A stretch of DNA of 64,000 nucleotides from Galeruca laticollis (lineage: Eukaryota; Arthropoda; Insecta; Coleoptera; Chrysomelidae). Below, piece by piece: positions 46,101-56,688 of the stretch. A model generated the notes under the pieces. The model had not been told where the DNA came from. It saw nothing but the letters and a program-made list of their open reading frames with translations, and made no database searches. Made by a program: the position numbers and the translations under genes. The stretch spans positions 58,997,451 to 59,061,450 of the forward strand of contig OY998178.1 of assembly GCA_963921935.1 (NCBI GenBank), in the 5' to 3' direction. The first letter of the stretch is position 1. Each line of letters begins with the position of its first letter.

Positions 46101-48017
46101 ATGGAAAATAGGAAAATGATGTTGCGCGATGGGAAGCAGGTTGGAAATGATAGTGGATCTGAGGAGGAAAGAGAAGGAAGAAGCCATGGAATGGGAGATT
46201 TCCAGGTGCAATACCTCATCCAAGGACAGCAATCGGAAGATGATGCACAGGAAGAAAGGAGAACAGGAGATGAAGAATATGAAATAGAGGTAGAACGAGT
46301 AGAAGAAGGATTGGATAGAAGTCAAGAAATACAAGAGAGAAGGGAACAACAAACAAGAACAAGGAATGATAACCAAATGATAGATTTGATGCAACAATTG
46401 TTGAACCAGATGAATACAATGAAGGGAGAGTTAAATGAAAACATGAACAAAATGGATCAAAAGTTGAATGGAAATATAAATAGCATTAACGGAAATATGG
46501 ATAGAATGGAGCTTAATTTGAGGGGAGACATTCATAATATTCAGGAAAACATGAACAGATTGGAACGGAAGATAGAAGAGGTTAGATTTGAAAACTGCAA
46601 AGAGATTAAGGAACTTAAGGAGAATCAAGAAGAACATAAGAAGAGTATTCGGCAAATACAAGAAGACATAGAGGAAAATAATAAAAACATAAGACAAGAA
46701 ATACAGGAAAATGGTATGAAAATCAGAGAAAACATAGTAGAAGAAGTATTAGAATTTAGAAGAGATCTAGAAGAATATTTACCAGAGAATATTAAAGTAG
46801 AGGTCTCAAAACAAAATAAACAAATAACAAAGGAAGTGGAACAGATGAAAGATAACGTAAATAGAAAATTTAAGGATTTGGATGGCCTGATTGAAGAGAG
46901 AACGGGGATGAGTCTAACAATAACCGACGACATAAATCGACAAATGAATAAAGAAATCGAAGAAATGAATCGGAAATTAAGGATCACGATAGAGGAAATG
47001 GAGGAAAATTTGAGAAGAAATGGAGGAAACAATATATACCCAGGAAATTTCCACAATTTAGAAATCGAAGTGAAATTTGATGGGAATATTAACAATATAC
47101 ATCCCAAAGTATTTCTCAAAATAATTAGAAACAAAATTAAAGGAATCAGAGATATTGTTGAGATCAAGCTTATTATAAGGAGCATATTACAGGGCCATGC
47201 TTTATTGTGGTTTTGTAATAAGGAAGAACTAATACAAAGCCTAGAAGAGTTCGAGCAACAATTCTTAGCCTATTTCTGGGGAGAATTGCAACAAGCAACA
47301 TTCAGAGAGCGGTTATACTTCGGGAAATTTGATTATAAGAAAAGCAAAAACCTGAATAATTATGCGATGCAATTATATAATGTAGCCCAGTACTTAGATC
47401 CGGGAATGAAGGAGGAGGAATTAGTGCTATACATTGGCAGACATTTCAATTCAGAAGTAGCTGAAACAATAGCGCTTCATAATATTAAAGCCATGGATAG
47501 TTTATCAAGATATCTACAAAGAGTGGAACGGAGCTATACAAATCATAACGATACAAGAGACAATCGATTAAATGAAAATGGGAATGGACAGAATAGAAGA
47601 GAAAATGAATGGAGAAATGATCAGAGAAATTATGAAAATCGAAATTACGAGAGAAGAAGACCAGGACGGGATGATAGAAATCCGAGATATGATAATTACA
47701 GAAACGGAAATGGAAACTATCGTAATGGGTATCAGAATGGTAATAATGGGAATCGGAATAATGGATATAATGGAGGAAATTACCAAAATTATGGAAGACG
47801 GAATGATAACGACAATCGTAATCGGAACTGGCAACAATACAGAAGAGAGGGGAGAAATAATGAAGAGGACAGAAGAAATGAAAACAGAGACAGGAATTAT
47901 GATCAAAGAGATAGTCGAGGAGGTGAAGATAGAAGACAGGTGAACATGATACAAAACCAGGAAGAGATAAGAAGGGATAGTGATCAGGGCCCGAGTTCTG
48001 ATCCAAATTTCGAGTAA
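46101..48017 (+). CDS. Element A Gag (coiled-coil type, no zinc knuckle)
   Basis: 638 codons, intact. The N-terminus (MENRKMMLRDGKQVGNDSGS) is acidic and lacks the SAP-like motif of element B. Residues about 90-310 are heptad-rich, charged helices with repeated NxN...MxxxxxxI patterns, a long coiled coil. Residues about 315-475 are the capsid-like region (HPKVFLKIIRNKIKGI, GHALLWFCNKEEL, FRERLYFGKFDYKKSKNLNN, QLYNVAQYLDP). The tail, about 480-620, is dense in Asn, Arg, Gly and Tyr and probably packages RNA in place of a CCHC knuckle. The gag stop overlaps the start of the pol frame by 16 nt. Confidence 0.9.
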   Translation: MENRKMMLRDGKQVGNDSGSEEEREGRSHGMGDFQVQYLIQGQQSEDDAQEERRTGDEEYEIEVERVEEGLDRSQEIQERREQQTRTRNDNQMIDLMQQLLNQMNTMKGELNENMNKMDQKLNGNINSINGNMDRMELNLRGDIHNIQENMNRLERKIEEVRFENCKEIKELKENQEEHKKSIRQIQEDIEENNKNIRQEIQENGMKIRENIVEEVLEFRRDLEEYLPENIKVEVSKQNKQITKEVEQMKDNVNRKFKDLDGLIEERTGMSLTITDDINRQMNKEIEEMNRKLRITIEEMEENLRRNGGNNIYPGNFHNLEIEVKFDGNINNIHPKVFLKIIRNKIKGIRDIVEIKLIIRSILQGHALLWFCNKEELIQSLEEFEQQFLAYFWGELQQATFRERLYFGKFDYKKSKNLNNYAMQLYNVAQYLDPGMKEEELVLYIGRHFNSEVAETIALHNIKAMDSLSRYLQRVERSYTNHNDTRDNRLNENGNGQNRRENEWRNDQRNYENRNYERRRPGRDDRNPRYDNYRNGNGNYRNGYQNGNNGNRNNGYNGGNYQNYGRRNDNDNRNRNWQQYRREGRNNEEDRRNENRDRNYDQRDSRGGEDRRQVNMIQNQEEIRRDSDQGPSSDPNFE

Positions 48018-51000
48018 GTTGCTCTTATGTGCATAATATTGTCTATTCTTCTAAATATCAACATCCTAGAGAATTTATATTAGAAGAAGAACCAACAAAC
48101 CCAGAATTAAATAGATTAGTATTTATAGAGGGAAATTTAGATAACATTAAATGTAAAGTTTTATTAGATACGGGTTCCGAAGTTTCCATTATAAATCAAA
48201 ATATAGTAGACAATTTAAAACAGGACAATATTATGGTGATAAATACAAATAAAATATCATTAATAGGGGCAAATGAAAGAAAATTATATGAAACTACTAA
48301 AACCATTATGACAAACCTAGAATTAAATGGTGAGGTTTTATCAGTACAATTGTTGATTGTGAAAAATTTAAAATATGACATAATCATGGGTACAGATGAA
48401 TTAAGTAAACATAGAATTATAATAAATTATAAAATGCAAAACATAATATATAATAATCATACAATACCATTTATAACAAATTATCAAACAGATATAGGAA
48501 AAAACGAATGTGCAATTGGACAAATAAATCACATTGCTGAAGAAGAACAAAACATGAGGGAGGAATTATGTCCGGAGGAATACAAACAGAGAGTCTATGA
48601 ATTACTTGATTCTCACGAAAAGCTGTTCAATGAGGAAGTATGCGTTGCGACTAGATGTGTTCACAAAATTGAAGTTATACCAGAAATAAAAAATTTTAAG
48701 ATCAAAACTTATCCTATACCTTATAAATTAAAACAAGAGGTATATCAGGAAATTAATAAAATGCTACAAGACGGTATTATTGAAAGATCTAATTCACAAT
48801 ACATAAGTGCAATAACCTGTGTAAAGAAGAAATCGGGGGATATTAGAATATGTTTGGATGCTAGGAATATAAATACATTTACTAAAAAACAATACGAAAG
48901 TCCATTAAATATTGAAGGTATATTTGGAAAAATTACAAAGGCTAATATATTTTCAAAATTAGATCTAAAGCATAGCTTTTCGTTAATTCCATTGGATCAT
49001 CGTTGTAGACAATACACTGCATTTATGGTAGATGGAGTGGTGTATCAATTTTGTGTAGTGCCATTTGGACTCCAAAGTTCTTGTGCAGCCTTAGTACGAA
49101 CGTTGCATACAATCTTGAATCCGTATGAAGATTTCACTCTCCACTACATAGATGACATTTTGATTTTTTCTGAAACAGAAACGAAGCATCATAAACATCT
49201 GGAAATAATATTAAAGGAATTAGAAAATGCCGGACTTAAATTAAACTTAGAGAAATGTCAGTTTTATAAAAGAGAAGTGGATTATTTAGGATATGTTTTA
49301 AGTGACACTGGTATAACAATGAATCCTGAGAGAATTAAAGCAATCCTAGAGTATAAAACACCACATAACTTAAGAACTTTACGAGGGTTTCTAGGTATCA
49401 TCAATTATTTCAAGAAGTTAGTTCCTGATCTAAGTAAGAGAGAAATTCCTCTTATAGAATTATTAAAGAAGGATATTAGATGGAAATGGGACGAGAGAAG
49501 AGAAAAGGCATTTCAGGAGTTAAAGGAAATTTTTCTTAACAGCCTAAAAGTATTTCATCCACAATATGACAAACCTTTTATTTTGAGAACGGATGCTTCA
49601 ATAGAAAGATTGGCAGGGGTATTAATTCAAATACAAGATGGAGAAGAAGTACCTATTAGTTTTATATCCAGAGTGACTAAGCCAGCAGAAAAGAAATATT
49701 CAATAACAGAATTAGAAATGGCAAGTGTTGTATTTTGCATTAGCAAACTAAGATTCTATCTATTAGGAGCTAAGTTTATTTTAGAAACTGACCACTCAGC
49801 ACTTACAGCTATGTTGAAAAACCGCTATGCCAATAATCGTGTACACCGATGGATCTTGTTGTTACAAGAATATGAATTCGAAATCAAATATATTCCAGGG
49901 AAATTAAACGTGGTAGCAGATGCATTGAGTAGAGTAGATGAAGTAGGGAACAATCAAACCAAATTTCAAATTGGAATAAACCAATTGTACCAAACAGAGG
50001 GGATATTTACATTGGAAAAGGTTAAAGAAGATCAGAGACATTTTGATAACGAGAAAGTTAAAGGTGCCTATAAAATTGATGAAGTGTGGTATAAGAAATT
50101 GGAGGACAGAGAAGTATTTGTAATAAGTAAGGAGTTTGCACAGGAAATTATTCGTCATCTACATAAAGAGAATGGACACATAGGAACAAGAAAACTATGG
50201 ACTTTGTTTCGAGAAAATTATGTGGCAAAGAAGGATTTGAGTATAGTGAAAGAAATATGTAAATATTGTCAAATATGTCAACTGGCCAAAGAAAAAAATT
50301 ACCACAATAGCATGACAGCAAAATCGATAATTACAAATAAACCATTACAGATTGTGGCAATGGATTTTATAGGAAACTTAATTAGGAGTGAATCGGGTAA
50401 TAAGGATTTACTAGTAATAGTTGATGTTTATACCAAATTTGTTAAAACTTTTCCATGTAAGAGATCAACGGCTAAGGTGGTAATAGAATGTTTGGAAAAA
50501 TATATAGAAGAAGTAGGAAGACCTGAGAGAATTATACTTGACCATGCTACATACTTTGAAAGTAAAAAATTAAAGCAGTATTGTGATAAAGAACAAATAA
50601 AACTACAATTTATTAGTATTAGAAGACCTAGCTCCAATCCAGCTGAGAGATATATAAAGGAAATCTTAAAATATTTAAGAATTCTTTGTCAAAAGACACA
50701 TATTAGATGGGATGAAAATTTGGACAAAATTGAAGAATTTATAAATAATTTACCACATGGGGTAACAGGTGAAAGTCCAATTTATTTAATGAAAGGTATC
50801 CAACCTAAAAGAAACTGGATTCTGAATAGAGATACTACTCTAGAAGAGACACTAGAAAAGGTGAATATCAGAATAAGGAGGAATGCAGAAAAATATATAC
50901 GGGATCAGAACAAGAAAATTAAGAAGAAAACAACCTTTAATAAAGGAGAATTGGTTATAATCAGAGCATTAAAGACATCTAATAAAGCAGAAGATCAATG

Positions 51001-51145
51001 TATTAAATTGCAATTGCCATTTGAGGGACCTTATGAAATAATAAATGATAATGCACAAAATAGTTATAAATTGGCATACCCAGGAACAAACATGATTAGG
51101 GGTATTTTTAATATAGAATCAATTTATAAGTATAATTCACCATAA
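48002..51145 (+). CDS. Element A Pol (protease, RT, RNase H, integrase), intact
   Basis: Open from 48002 in the -1 frame relative to gag, and probably made as a Gag-Pol fusion. Order (residues counted from 48029): protease VLLDTGSEVSII (about 48-60); RT about 230-410 with YPIPYKLKQEVYQEINKMLQ, IRICLDARNIN, FSKLDLKHSFSLIPL (first Asp present), VVPFGLQSSCAALV and YIDDILIF (YIDD); RNase H about 505-625 with ILRTDASIERLAGVLIQ, SITELEMASVV and ADALSRV; integrase zinc site HKENGHIG...CKYCQICQ; DDE residues in AMDFIGNL, IILDHATYF and NPAERYIKEIL; a GPY/F-like end LPFEGPYEIINDN. All key residues are present. Confidence 0.93.
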   Translation, partial: SKFRVSCSYVHNIVYSSKYQHPREFILEEEPTNPELNRLVFIEGNLDNIKCKVLLDTGSEVSIINQNIVDNLKQDNIMVINTNKISLIGANERKLYETTKTIMTNLELNGEVLSVQLLIVKNLKYDIIMGTDELSKHRIIINYKMQNIIYNNHTIPFITNYQTDIGKNECAIGQINHIAEEEQNMREELCPEEYKQRVYELLDSHEKLFNEEVCVATRCVHKIEVIPEIKNFKIKTYPIPYKLKQEVYQEINKMLQDGIIERSNSQYISAITCVKKKSGDIRICLDARNINTFTKKQYESPLNIEGIFGKITKANIFSKLDLKHSFSLIPLDHRCRQYTAFMVDGVVYQFCVVPFGLQSSCAALVRTLHTILNPYEDFTLHYIDDILIFSETETKHHKHLEIILKELENAGLKLNLEKCQFYKREVDYLGYVLSDTGITMNPERIKAILEYKTPHNLRTLRGFLGIINYFKKLVPDLSKREIPLIELLKKDIRWKWDERREKAFQELKEIFLNSLKVFHPQYDKPFILRTDASIERLAGVLIQIQDGEEVPISFISRVTKPAEKKYSITELEMASVVFCISKLRFYLLGAKFILETDHSALTAMLKNRYANNRVHRWILLLQEYEFEIKYIPGKLNVVADALSRVDEVGNNQTKFQIGINQLYQTEGIFTLEKVKEDQRHFDNEKVKGAYKIDEVWYKKLEDREVFVISKEFAQEIIRHLHKENGHIGTRKLWTLFRENYVAKKDLSIVKEICKYCQICQLAKEKNYHNSMTAKSIITNKPLQIVAMDFIGNLIRSESGNKDLLVIVDVYTKFVKTFPCKRSTAKVVIECLEKYIEEVGRPERIILDHATYFESKKLKQYCDKEQIKLQFISIRRPSSNPAERYIKEILKYLRILCQKTHIRWDENLDKIEEFINNLPHGVTGESPIYLMKGIQPKRNWILNRDTTLEETLEKVNIRIRRNAEKYIRDQNKKIKKKTTFNKGELVIIRALKTSNKAEDQCIKLQLPFEGPYEIINDNAQNSYKLAYPGTNMIRGIFNIESIYKYNSP
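48005..48011 (+). promoter_or_regulatory. -1 ribosomal frameshift heptamer between gag and pol of element A
   Basis: AAATTTC, phased A AAT TTC in the gag frame, three codons before the gag stop. It has the X XXY YYZ form of slippery sites. The -1 frame is open only from 48002, so a shift here lands exactly in pol. Downstream RNA structure was not assessed. Confidence 0.68.
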
Positions 51146-52317
51146 AAGAGTGATAAGAGGAATAGATAATATTATGTTACTTACATGTAAATAGATAGTA
51201 GTATAGGTAGATGTAAGGTTTTTTTTTCGATTTTACTTCATAAGATGTATTCTCATATACAACGTGAAGATAATGACCAAGTTAAACATAAGATTTACAA
51301 TTTTTCATAGGTAGTGTACTAGTAGTCAGCATACAGTATCCGTGGTTAATGTAATCTAAAAAAATTGAAACATAAGGAAATATAATGTATTAATGATAAA
51401 TGAATAATATCAAAGAAAGATGGCAAGTTAAGCTTTAGTATAATAGTAAATTTTTATGAGAATTTCTTAGATAAAGGACATAATAAAATTAAATAAACAC
51501 TCATTAATAAGGACAGGTAGGAAATAGGAAGGATAAGATAGGAAATAATTAAATAAACAGTAAAAGAGATGAGAAGGAAAGAAAGTTTTCAAATCAAGAT
51601 ATAAGTAGGAAATATTCATGTCAAGAAAAATTTTATAGGAATTAGGAAGAAAAGTATAGTGAAATAATGGAAAGAAATATTTATAAAGTATATGATATGA
51701 TTAATTATTATGAGATAGGGAGATATGATGAGAAAATTATGATATAATGAATATATTTATGAAATAAAGTTGATGAATTATGATTAAGAAATATGAAAAT
51801 AAATATAAATATGGATAGAAAGTAAAGAGTTAAAGGTTCGACTATAAGAATAGATAAATTGACATGAATATAGGTTGAAAATTGATATGAAATTATAGGA
51901 AATCATTGAAATAATTAAAAATTATGTTCTTAGTATAAAATATGAAATAGAAAAAATAGAAGAGTAGATAGGTAAAGGAGGAAGTATGAGTATTGAGATT
52001 TTGAATAAGAAACGGTGGAAAAGAGTAAGGAATATAAGATATGAATAATTTAATAAGAATAAGAATTATGAGAATAAAATGTAAGAATCATTATTGTTAT
52101 GTCCCTAATGAGAAATTATTTTGGAATGAGTTTGATATGGTTAAATTATAAGAATATCATGACAATTTTAATAATAAGAATAAAAATAAAAATGTTATCA
52201 GAAATGTAAGTACTGATTTGAAATCTATAGATCGATTAGCATGGATTACAGATTGAAAATTGAAATTTTAAGAAGTTATCTAAATAGACACCTTTTAAAA
52301 TTTAAATTTGAGGGGAG
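51146..52317 (+). other. Non-coding region between pol and 3' LTR of element A
   Basis: 1.17 kb of A- and G-rich plus-strand sequence with no ORF of protein-like composition. It sits where env lies in infectious gypsy elements, but nothing resembles an envelope protein. It ends in the purine tract at 52311-52317. Confidence 0.7.
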
Positions 52318-54524
52318 TTAAGCCAGTCCTCTAGTATAGATAAATATTCATATAATAGATTGAATTAAAAAGGAATTTTTTTTGTATATACGTATGGTGT
52401 ATCATTAGACACTACCTAATTAAGAACAAAATTTAACATAAAACGAATGAATGACTTAAGCAAATGTATTATAAAATATTGAGTACATCAATTTAAGAAA
52501 TGGATTAAGGATAAGGAATAGAATGGTAATGATAATATAGAAATTAATTCTTAAGAAAATGTTACCTTCACAAATAAATCCTAAGGTCAAGTCAATGTCA
52601 ACAATTTTCATTAAAATCAATCTGAACGCTGCTATGTCCACACTTGAATCGGGAAAAGGATGTTAATTTGTTCAAAACCTAAAATAATAAGAATTAATAA
52701 TCAAATCACTAATTTATTAACGATATGCAAATACAATAAAAAGTTGCAATTTGAAAAAAGTAATTTATAAAAATAAAACTGTATGAAATATGACATTCGG
52801 AATAAGAGCCATATTGTATGTCATAGAAATCTAGTAATCAAATCGAAATCAATGAAGGAAGTGATTGAATCCAGTTATAATATTGCCAACCTAAATTCAA
52901 TGAGTTGGAAGTTAATATAAAACAGAGAATGTAAATTTGAAATTGAGTTAGAGTTTATATAAAGCGAAATTAGTGCTAATTAAAGAATTAAAAAATAAAC
53001 AGTTCCATATATATAAATCATAAATTTAGATTGTAGAAATTGTATATTAATTGTAAACAAATTTACTAAAAAAAAGGAATTACAAGGATTGAAACCATTG
53101 TAATACATGTAAAAGATTATTTATATATTCTATAAGATATTGTTAAACCATTTATACAAGTGATTTCACTCTCCAAGACTATTTTAATTGAAGAATTCAG
53201 TATTTCCATAAAAAAACATTATCATTGACAATTGTTGAATAAAATAACAAATTAGGAGGCTGTGTTTTAGAGATTGTAAAAATGTTGTTGATTTTAAAAA
53301 GAAAGAGAGTCGAGAGTTAGTTGGGGAATGATGAACTGGGATGTAATTCTCTGAGTAGATTTTTGTAAAAACTTTAAAGTAAAAGTAATAATTTTAAATC
53401 TAAATCAATAAAAAATTCATAATATTAATGTCGATTAACCCCTGTGAAAAAGTGAAACGTGCCGAACGAGTATTTCTTGGGTAAGGAATACCTAAGAAAA
53501 GAGACGAGATGTTGCAGGTCCACCACGCCGAGAATGGAATATAAGGTCTGTGTTATTTGAGTTTTTTTAATTTGGAATTCCAAACAAACAAAGAAAAAGT
53601 GAACTTTTGAAATTAATTTGAACATTTAAATTTGAATAATCTAAAATTGGCCAAAGAAACTTTAAAATAATTAATACCAAATTTTATCCATGGATAATTA
53701 AAGAACTCTAATTTTCTGCAACAATAATTTTAGATATTAAATATGTACTTACTTGTAAAAAGTTTTTCGTTTGTAAAATAATCAAAGTTCGCACCACTCA
53801 TAAATGCTTTTCCAATCTTAATTTCCGCTTTGCATGCTGACCTATTCTTATAACTATCAAACACACACTTAATTCACAACTTGAATTATATATGTAACTG
53901 TTTAATATAAGTTTTCAACCATATTATTCTAAATGCACTAAATTGATGCACATTGAACTGTTAAACGTTTGCATCCTCCATGTTAACTGTATACTATAAT
54001 TTTGTGACGACGAGAAACGTTGAACCGGAAGAGTTGCTCCGTTGCGCCGAAGCAGCTACTATAAGCGTTCAGTGCGCATGACCATCAAAGAATACAGAGG
54101 AGGTTCAGGAATATTTGTGTGTGTAAAATTTTGAAGATTTCATCAACAATTTATTAAAATATTTTTATTTAAGTGTTGGTATTTTTCTTATTCCAGTCAA
54201 TGTCCATAACACTTTTCATGAACATTGTTTAAATCATTTATTCGATTATCATATGGTGAGATGATTGAAATAAAGATATATAATTTATTCAGGAATAGAC
54301 CTATCACGAAATCATAATAAGTAAATGTTCATATGTGTAAAAATTTTTTCTAATAGGTGTCCAGGACTCAAAGAGAGAAGTCTCATGCTTCCGACTGCAA
54401 TATAAAATTTAAACAATACATACAATTAAAAAATTTCATATAATCATATAGGGCTAGCCGAAGGTAAAAACGGGTAAATAAAGGTAAATCATATAAGTAT
54501 AAATATTAAAATATAAAACATATC

Positions 54525-54532
<8 letters not shown>
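52318..54532 (+). repeat. 3' LTR of element A
   Basis: Same length as the 5' LTR, with a handful of substitutions (for example AAGTTAGAG to GAGTTAGAG and CTGTAAGCGTTTAG to CTATAAGCGTTCAG). It ends in CACTATAA and runs into (TA)n. Confidence 0.95.

Positions 54533-54591
<59 letters not shown>
54533..54591. repeat. (TA)n tract right of element A
   Basis: TA repeat bounded on the left by the end of the A LTR and on the right by a ribozyme-like motif. Confidence 0.97.
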
Positions 54592-54594
<3 letters not shown>

Positions 54595-54733
54595 TATTCC
54601 TGATGATGAGGACAATCATCCTCGAAAGCTTGATTGAAAATTTTCCGTTAAGAGTACACGTTTTCCGTTTTCTTCTTGCTGCTTTCCCCAATATTCACCA
54701 GTTTTATTCCTAACAGTCAGCAAAGACTATCTT

Positions 54734-54737
<4 letters not shown>
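54592..54737 (+). mobile_element. Short PLE-like fragment between two TA tracts
   Basis: 146 bases flanked by TA tracts on both sides. The left end carries a hammerhead-like motif (54596-54636) of the same pattern as in PLE copies 1-3. The right part (54683-54737: TTTCCCCAATATTCACCAGT, GTCAGCAAAGACTA) resembles the reverse complement of 33669-33720. There is no coding capacity. It may be a PLE terminus or a small non-autonomous repeat. Confidence 0.55.
54596..54636 (+). ncRNA. Hammerhead-ribozyme-like motif
   Basis: ATTC, CTGATGA 54600-54606, extra T, stem II GAGGA/TCCTC (54608-54612, 54619-54623), GAAA 54624-54627, palindromic AGCT stem III, U, then GATTG, which can pair weakly with the ATTC side. 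The core is perfect; stem I is imperfect. Confidence 0.52.

Positions 54738-54805
<68 letters not shown>
54738..54805. repeat. (TA)n tract
   Basis: TA repeat right of the ribozyme-bearing fragment; unique-looking sequence follows it. Confidence 0.97.
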
Positions 54806-54807
<2 letters not shown>

Positions 54808-54936
54808 AAGCAGTTTCATTTGGTTGTATTCAATTTAATGAGGATTAATAGTATTAGTGAAATAAATCAAATTGATTTTCCCATCTTGTACTTTATTAGG
54901 CATCATTTTAACGAATATTTATAAATTGTACAAAAG

Positions 54937-55173
54937 AAAAACATATCTGAATCAATTATAGATGCCGATAGTAAAAACAGTGAACAAAATCCTCACAGTA
55001 CTGAAGAAAATCTGACCAAAGATATTGAAACAGACGATATACTCTTTGAACCGTCAGAATCGAAAATATTGAAATCCGATGCAGATTCAACGGAAATTAA
55101 CACTAATAATTCAGTAGATGATGTAATTTCAAAAGAATCCGTCGAAATTAGAATGAAATTTAAAGTAAATTAA
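54937..55173 (+). CDS. Possible last exon of an unidentified host gene
   Basis: Open frame of 79 codons after a possible acceptor (CAAAAG at 54936), ending with TAA at 55171-55173. It is rich in Ser, Asp, Glu and Asn (ESIIDADSKNSEQNPHSTEE, LFEPSESKILKSDADS) and ends KESVEIRMKFKVN. This is a disordered, acidic composition, unlike the surrounding AT-rich DNA. AATAAA follows at about 55242. The acceptor lacks a good pyrimidine tract. I do not recognise the protein. Upstream exons, if any, would lie beyond the 26-kb block of transposons. It could be a gene remnant. Confidence 0.4.
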   Translation, partial: KNISESIIDADSKNSEQNPHSTEENLTKDIETDDILFEPSESKILKSDADSTEINTNNSVDDVISKESVEIRMKFKVN

Positions 55174-56640
55174 AAGAAACACGTTAAATTTTTATATAGT
55201 TAGTAAATATGTTGTTTTATGCAAGGGATTTCAGGAATTTTTAATAAATAATAAATAAGTTATGTTAGTATTTATATGTATAACAATTTATCAAAACAAA
55301 ATCATCAGCTGTATATATTCATTGGATTTTTTAATTTTCTTTAATCCATTGAAAGTTAAACAGATTATTGTGATTCCATATCATACATGATCAGAATACT
55401 CGACAACAATACATACTAGATTATATAAATTAACTATATGTTACAGTAGTATAATGTTCAAATAGTTTAGTTCAATAAGTGCTTATTGAGTTCTATTGTC
55501 TAATTTGTTCATGAACAATGTCCTACAAATCTGCATAACTGCTGCTACTAATCAAATTACCCATAAACACTTCTAGAAATTTACAATTCTATGCACATTT
55601 GAAAATGAACTAAAATTTAAAACACTTTCGAAAGACAAATAATTAACATTATACCATTAGTTATTTTTCAATACAATAATTTCCTGAGACTCTTCATATA
55701 CAATGTAGTTTATAAAAATTATTATTTAAATCTGAAGCAAGTGCAAAATGAAGTACAAATTTCAATATAAAACACTGATATTTGTAATAATAATTCATAA
55801 TTTTGTTGGTAACATTTTAATTCTATTAAATTGTTATGGTTTCATTTATGTTTTATATGTTTTCACCTTTCTCAGTTGTAAAGTAAAAGCGTTCCCCAAT
55901 TGCATTTCAATAAAAGAAGTTTCAGTAACATTCTCTTTAACTTCCATCTTAAATGTGGTAGGCATTATTTACAATCTCATACAATTGTTCAAAGAAAAAA
56001 ATTTATGGATATTGGATGAAATAAGATATCCAATTTAAACTCAATTTATTATGAAAATATAATTCGCATGTGTTTACCCACCAATTCACAATTGATAAGA
56101 TGGAATCAACTAAGCAAAAAGTGCGGTAAAGGAATTTTGTTATAGTTATTAGCTTTAGCTACTGCAATTACTGAATGTAATTGGGAAAAGCAGTTATTTA
56201 CGAGTTTACACGGTTTTATGTTTTATTGTTTAACAAATAATGTTATCCTTTGAGTAGGTTAGTAACATGACGTGATATATGTTTATACAATTCGTACTAT
56301 ATAGAGAAGTTTCCATATAGCAACCGAACGCTGTTGATTGATTGATTGGAAATTGAAAACGAGTTATTTTTAAAACGTCAAAGTGGAAGGAATATATAAT
56401 TTTAACTCGTCAATTTAGAAATATGTTGCAAAAATTAAAGAAAAACTTATGAAAAACATAGTATAAACAGTAAAACTAACCTTTTGAAATGTTTTTGGTA
56501 GAAAATAAACGTCAACTGATCTCCGTAAGGGGGGTGAATTGCAAATCGTAATTCATCAAGATACAAGCTTCATTTTTGATTCGTGGTACAATTCGATATA
56601 TATGGCAGAAAAGACATCGAACATTTAAGAAAAAATAGGA
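55174..56640. other. Non-coding host-like sequence
   Basis: AT-rich, with no recognised repeat. A 96-codon hydrophobic ORF at 55748-56038 has no supporting signals. An ATG at 56102 (MESTKQKVR) runs to a possible donor (GCG|GTAAAG) near 56125 and might be a short first exon of the gene at 56689, but this is speculative. Confidence 0.4.
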
Positions 56641-56688
56641 AGGAAAAGTGAAAGTTCACTTCTTGCAACTGTAGTTGTAAATAAAAAG

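Larger units (their letters stand above)
43813..54532 (+). mobile_element. LTR retrotransposon A (gypsy type, 10.7 kb), apparently complete
   Basis: Two LTRs of 2,215 bp (43813-46027 and 52318-54532). A primer-binding site TGGCGCCCAACGTGGGGCG (46030-46048) follows the left LTR, and a purine tract AGGGGAG (52311-52317) precedes the right LTR. Gag (46101-48017) and Pol (48002-51145) are both open. The LTRs differ by fewer than ten bases that I could see, so the insertion is young. LTR ends are TTAAGCC...CACTATAA, not the common TG...CA. Both flanks are (TA)n, so the target was a TA repeat. No env ORF was found. Confidence 0.95.

Noticed and set aside
46050..48006. Minus-strand hydrophobic ORFs opposite element A gag (including 186 aa)
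   Set aside because: Shadows of the A-rich gag; membrane-like look comes from reading GAA/AAT-rich codons in reverse.
51146..52317. An env gene in element A
   Set aside because: No ORF of useful length, signal peptide or transmembrane segment.
55748..56038. 96-aa hydrophobic ORF as a chemoreceptor fragment
   Set aside because: No receptor motif, no splice context, and composition expected of AT-rich DNA.
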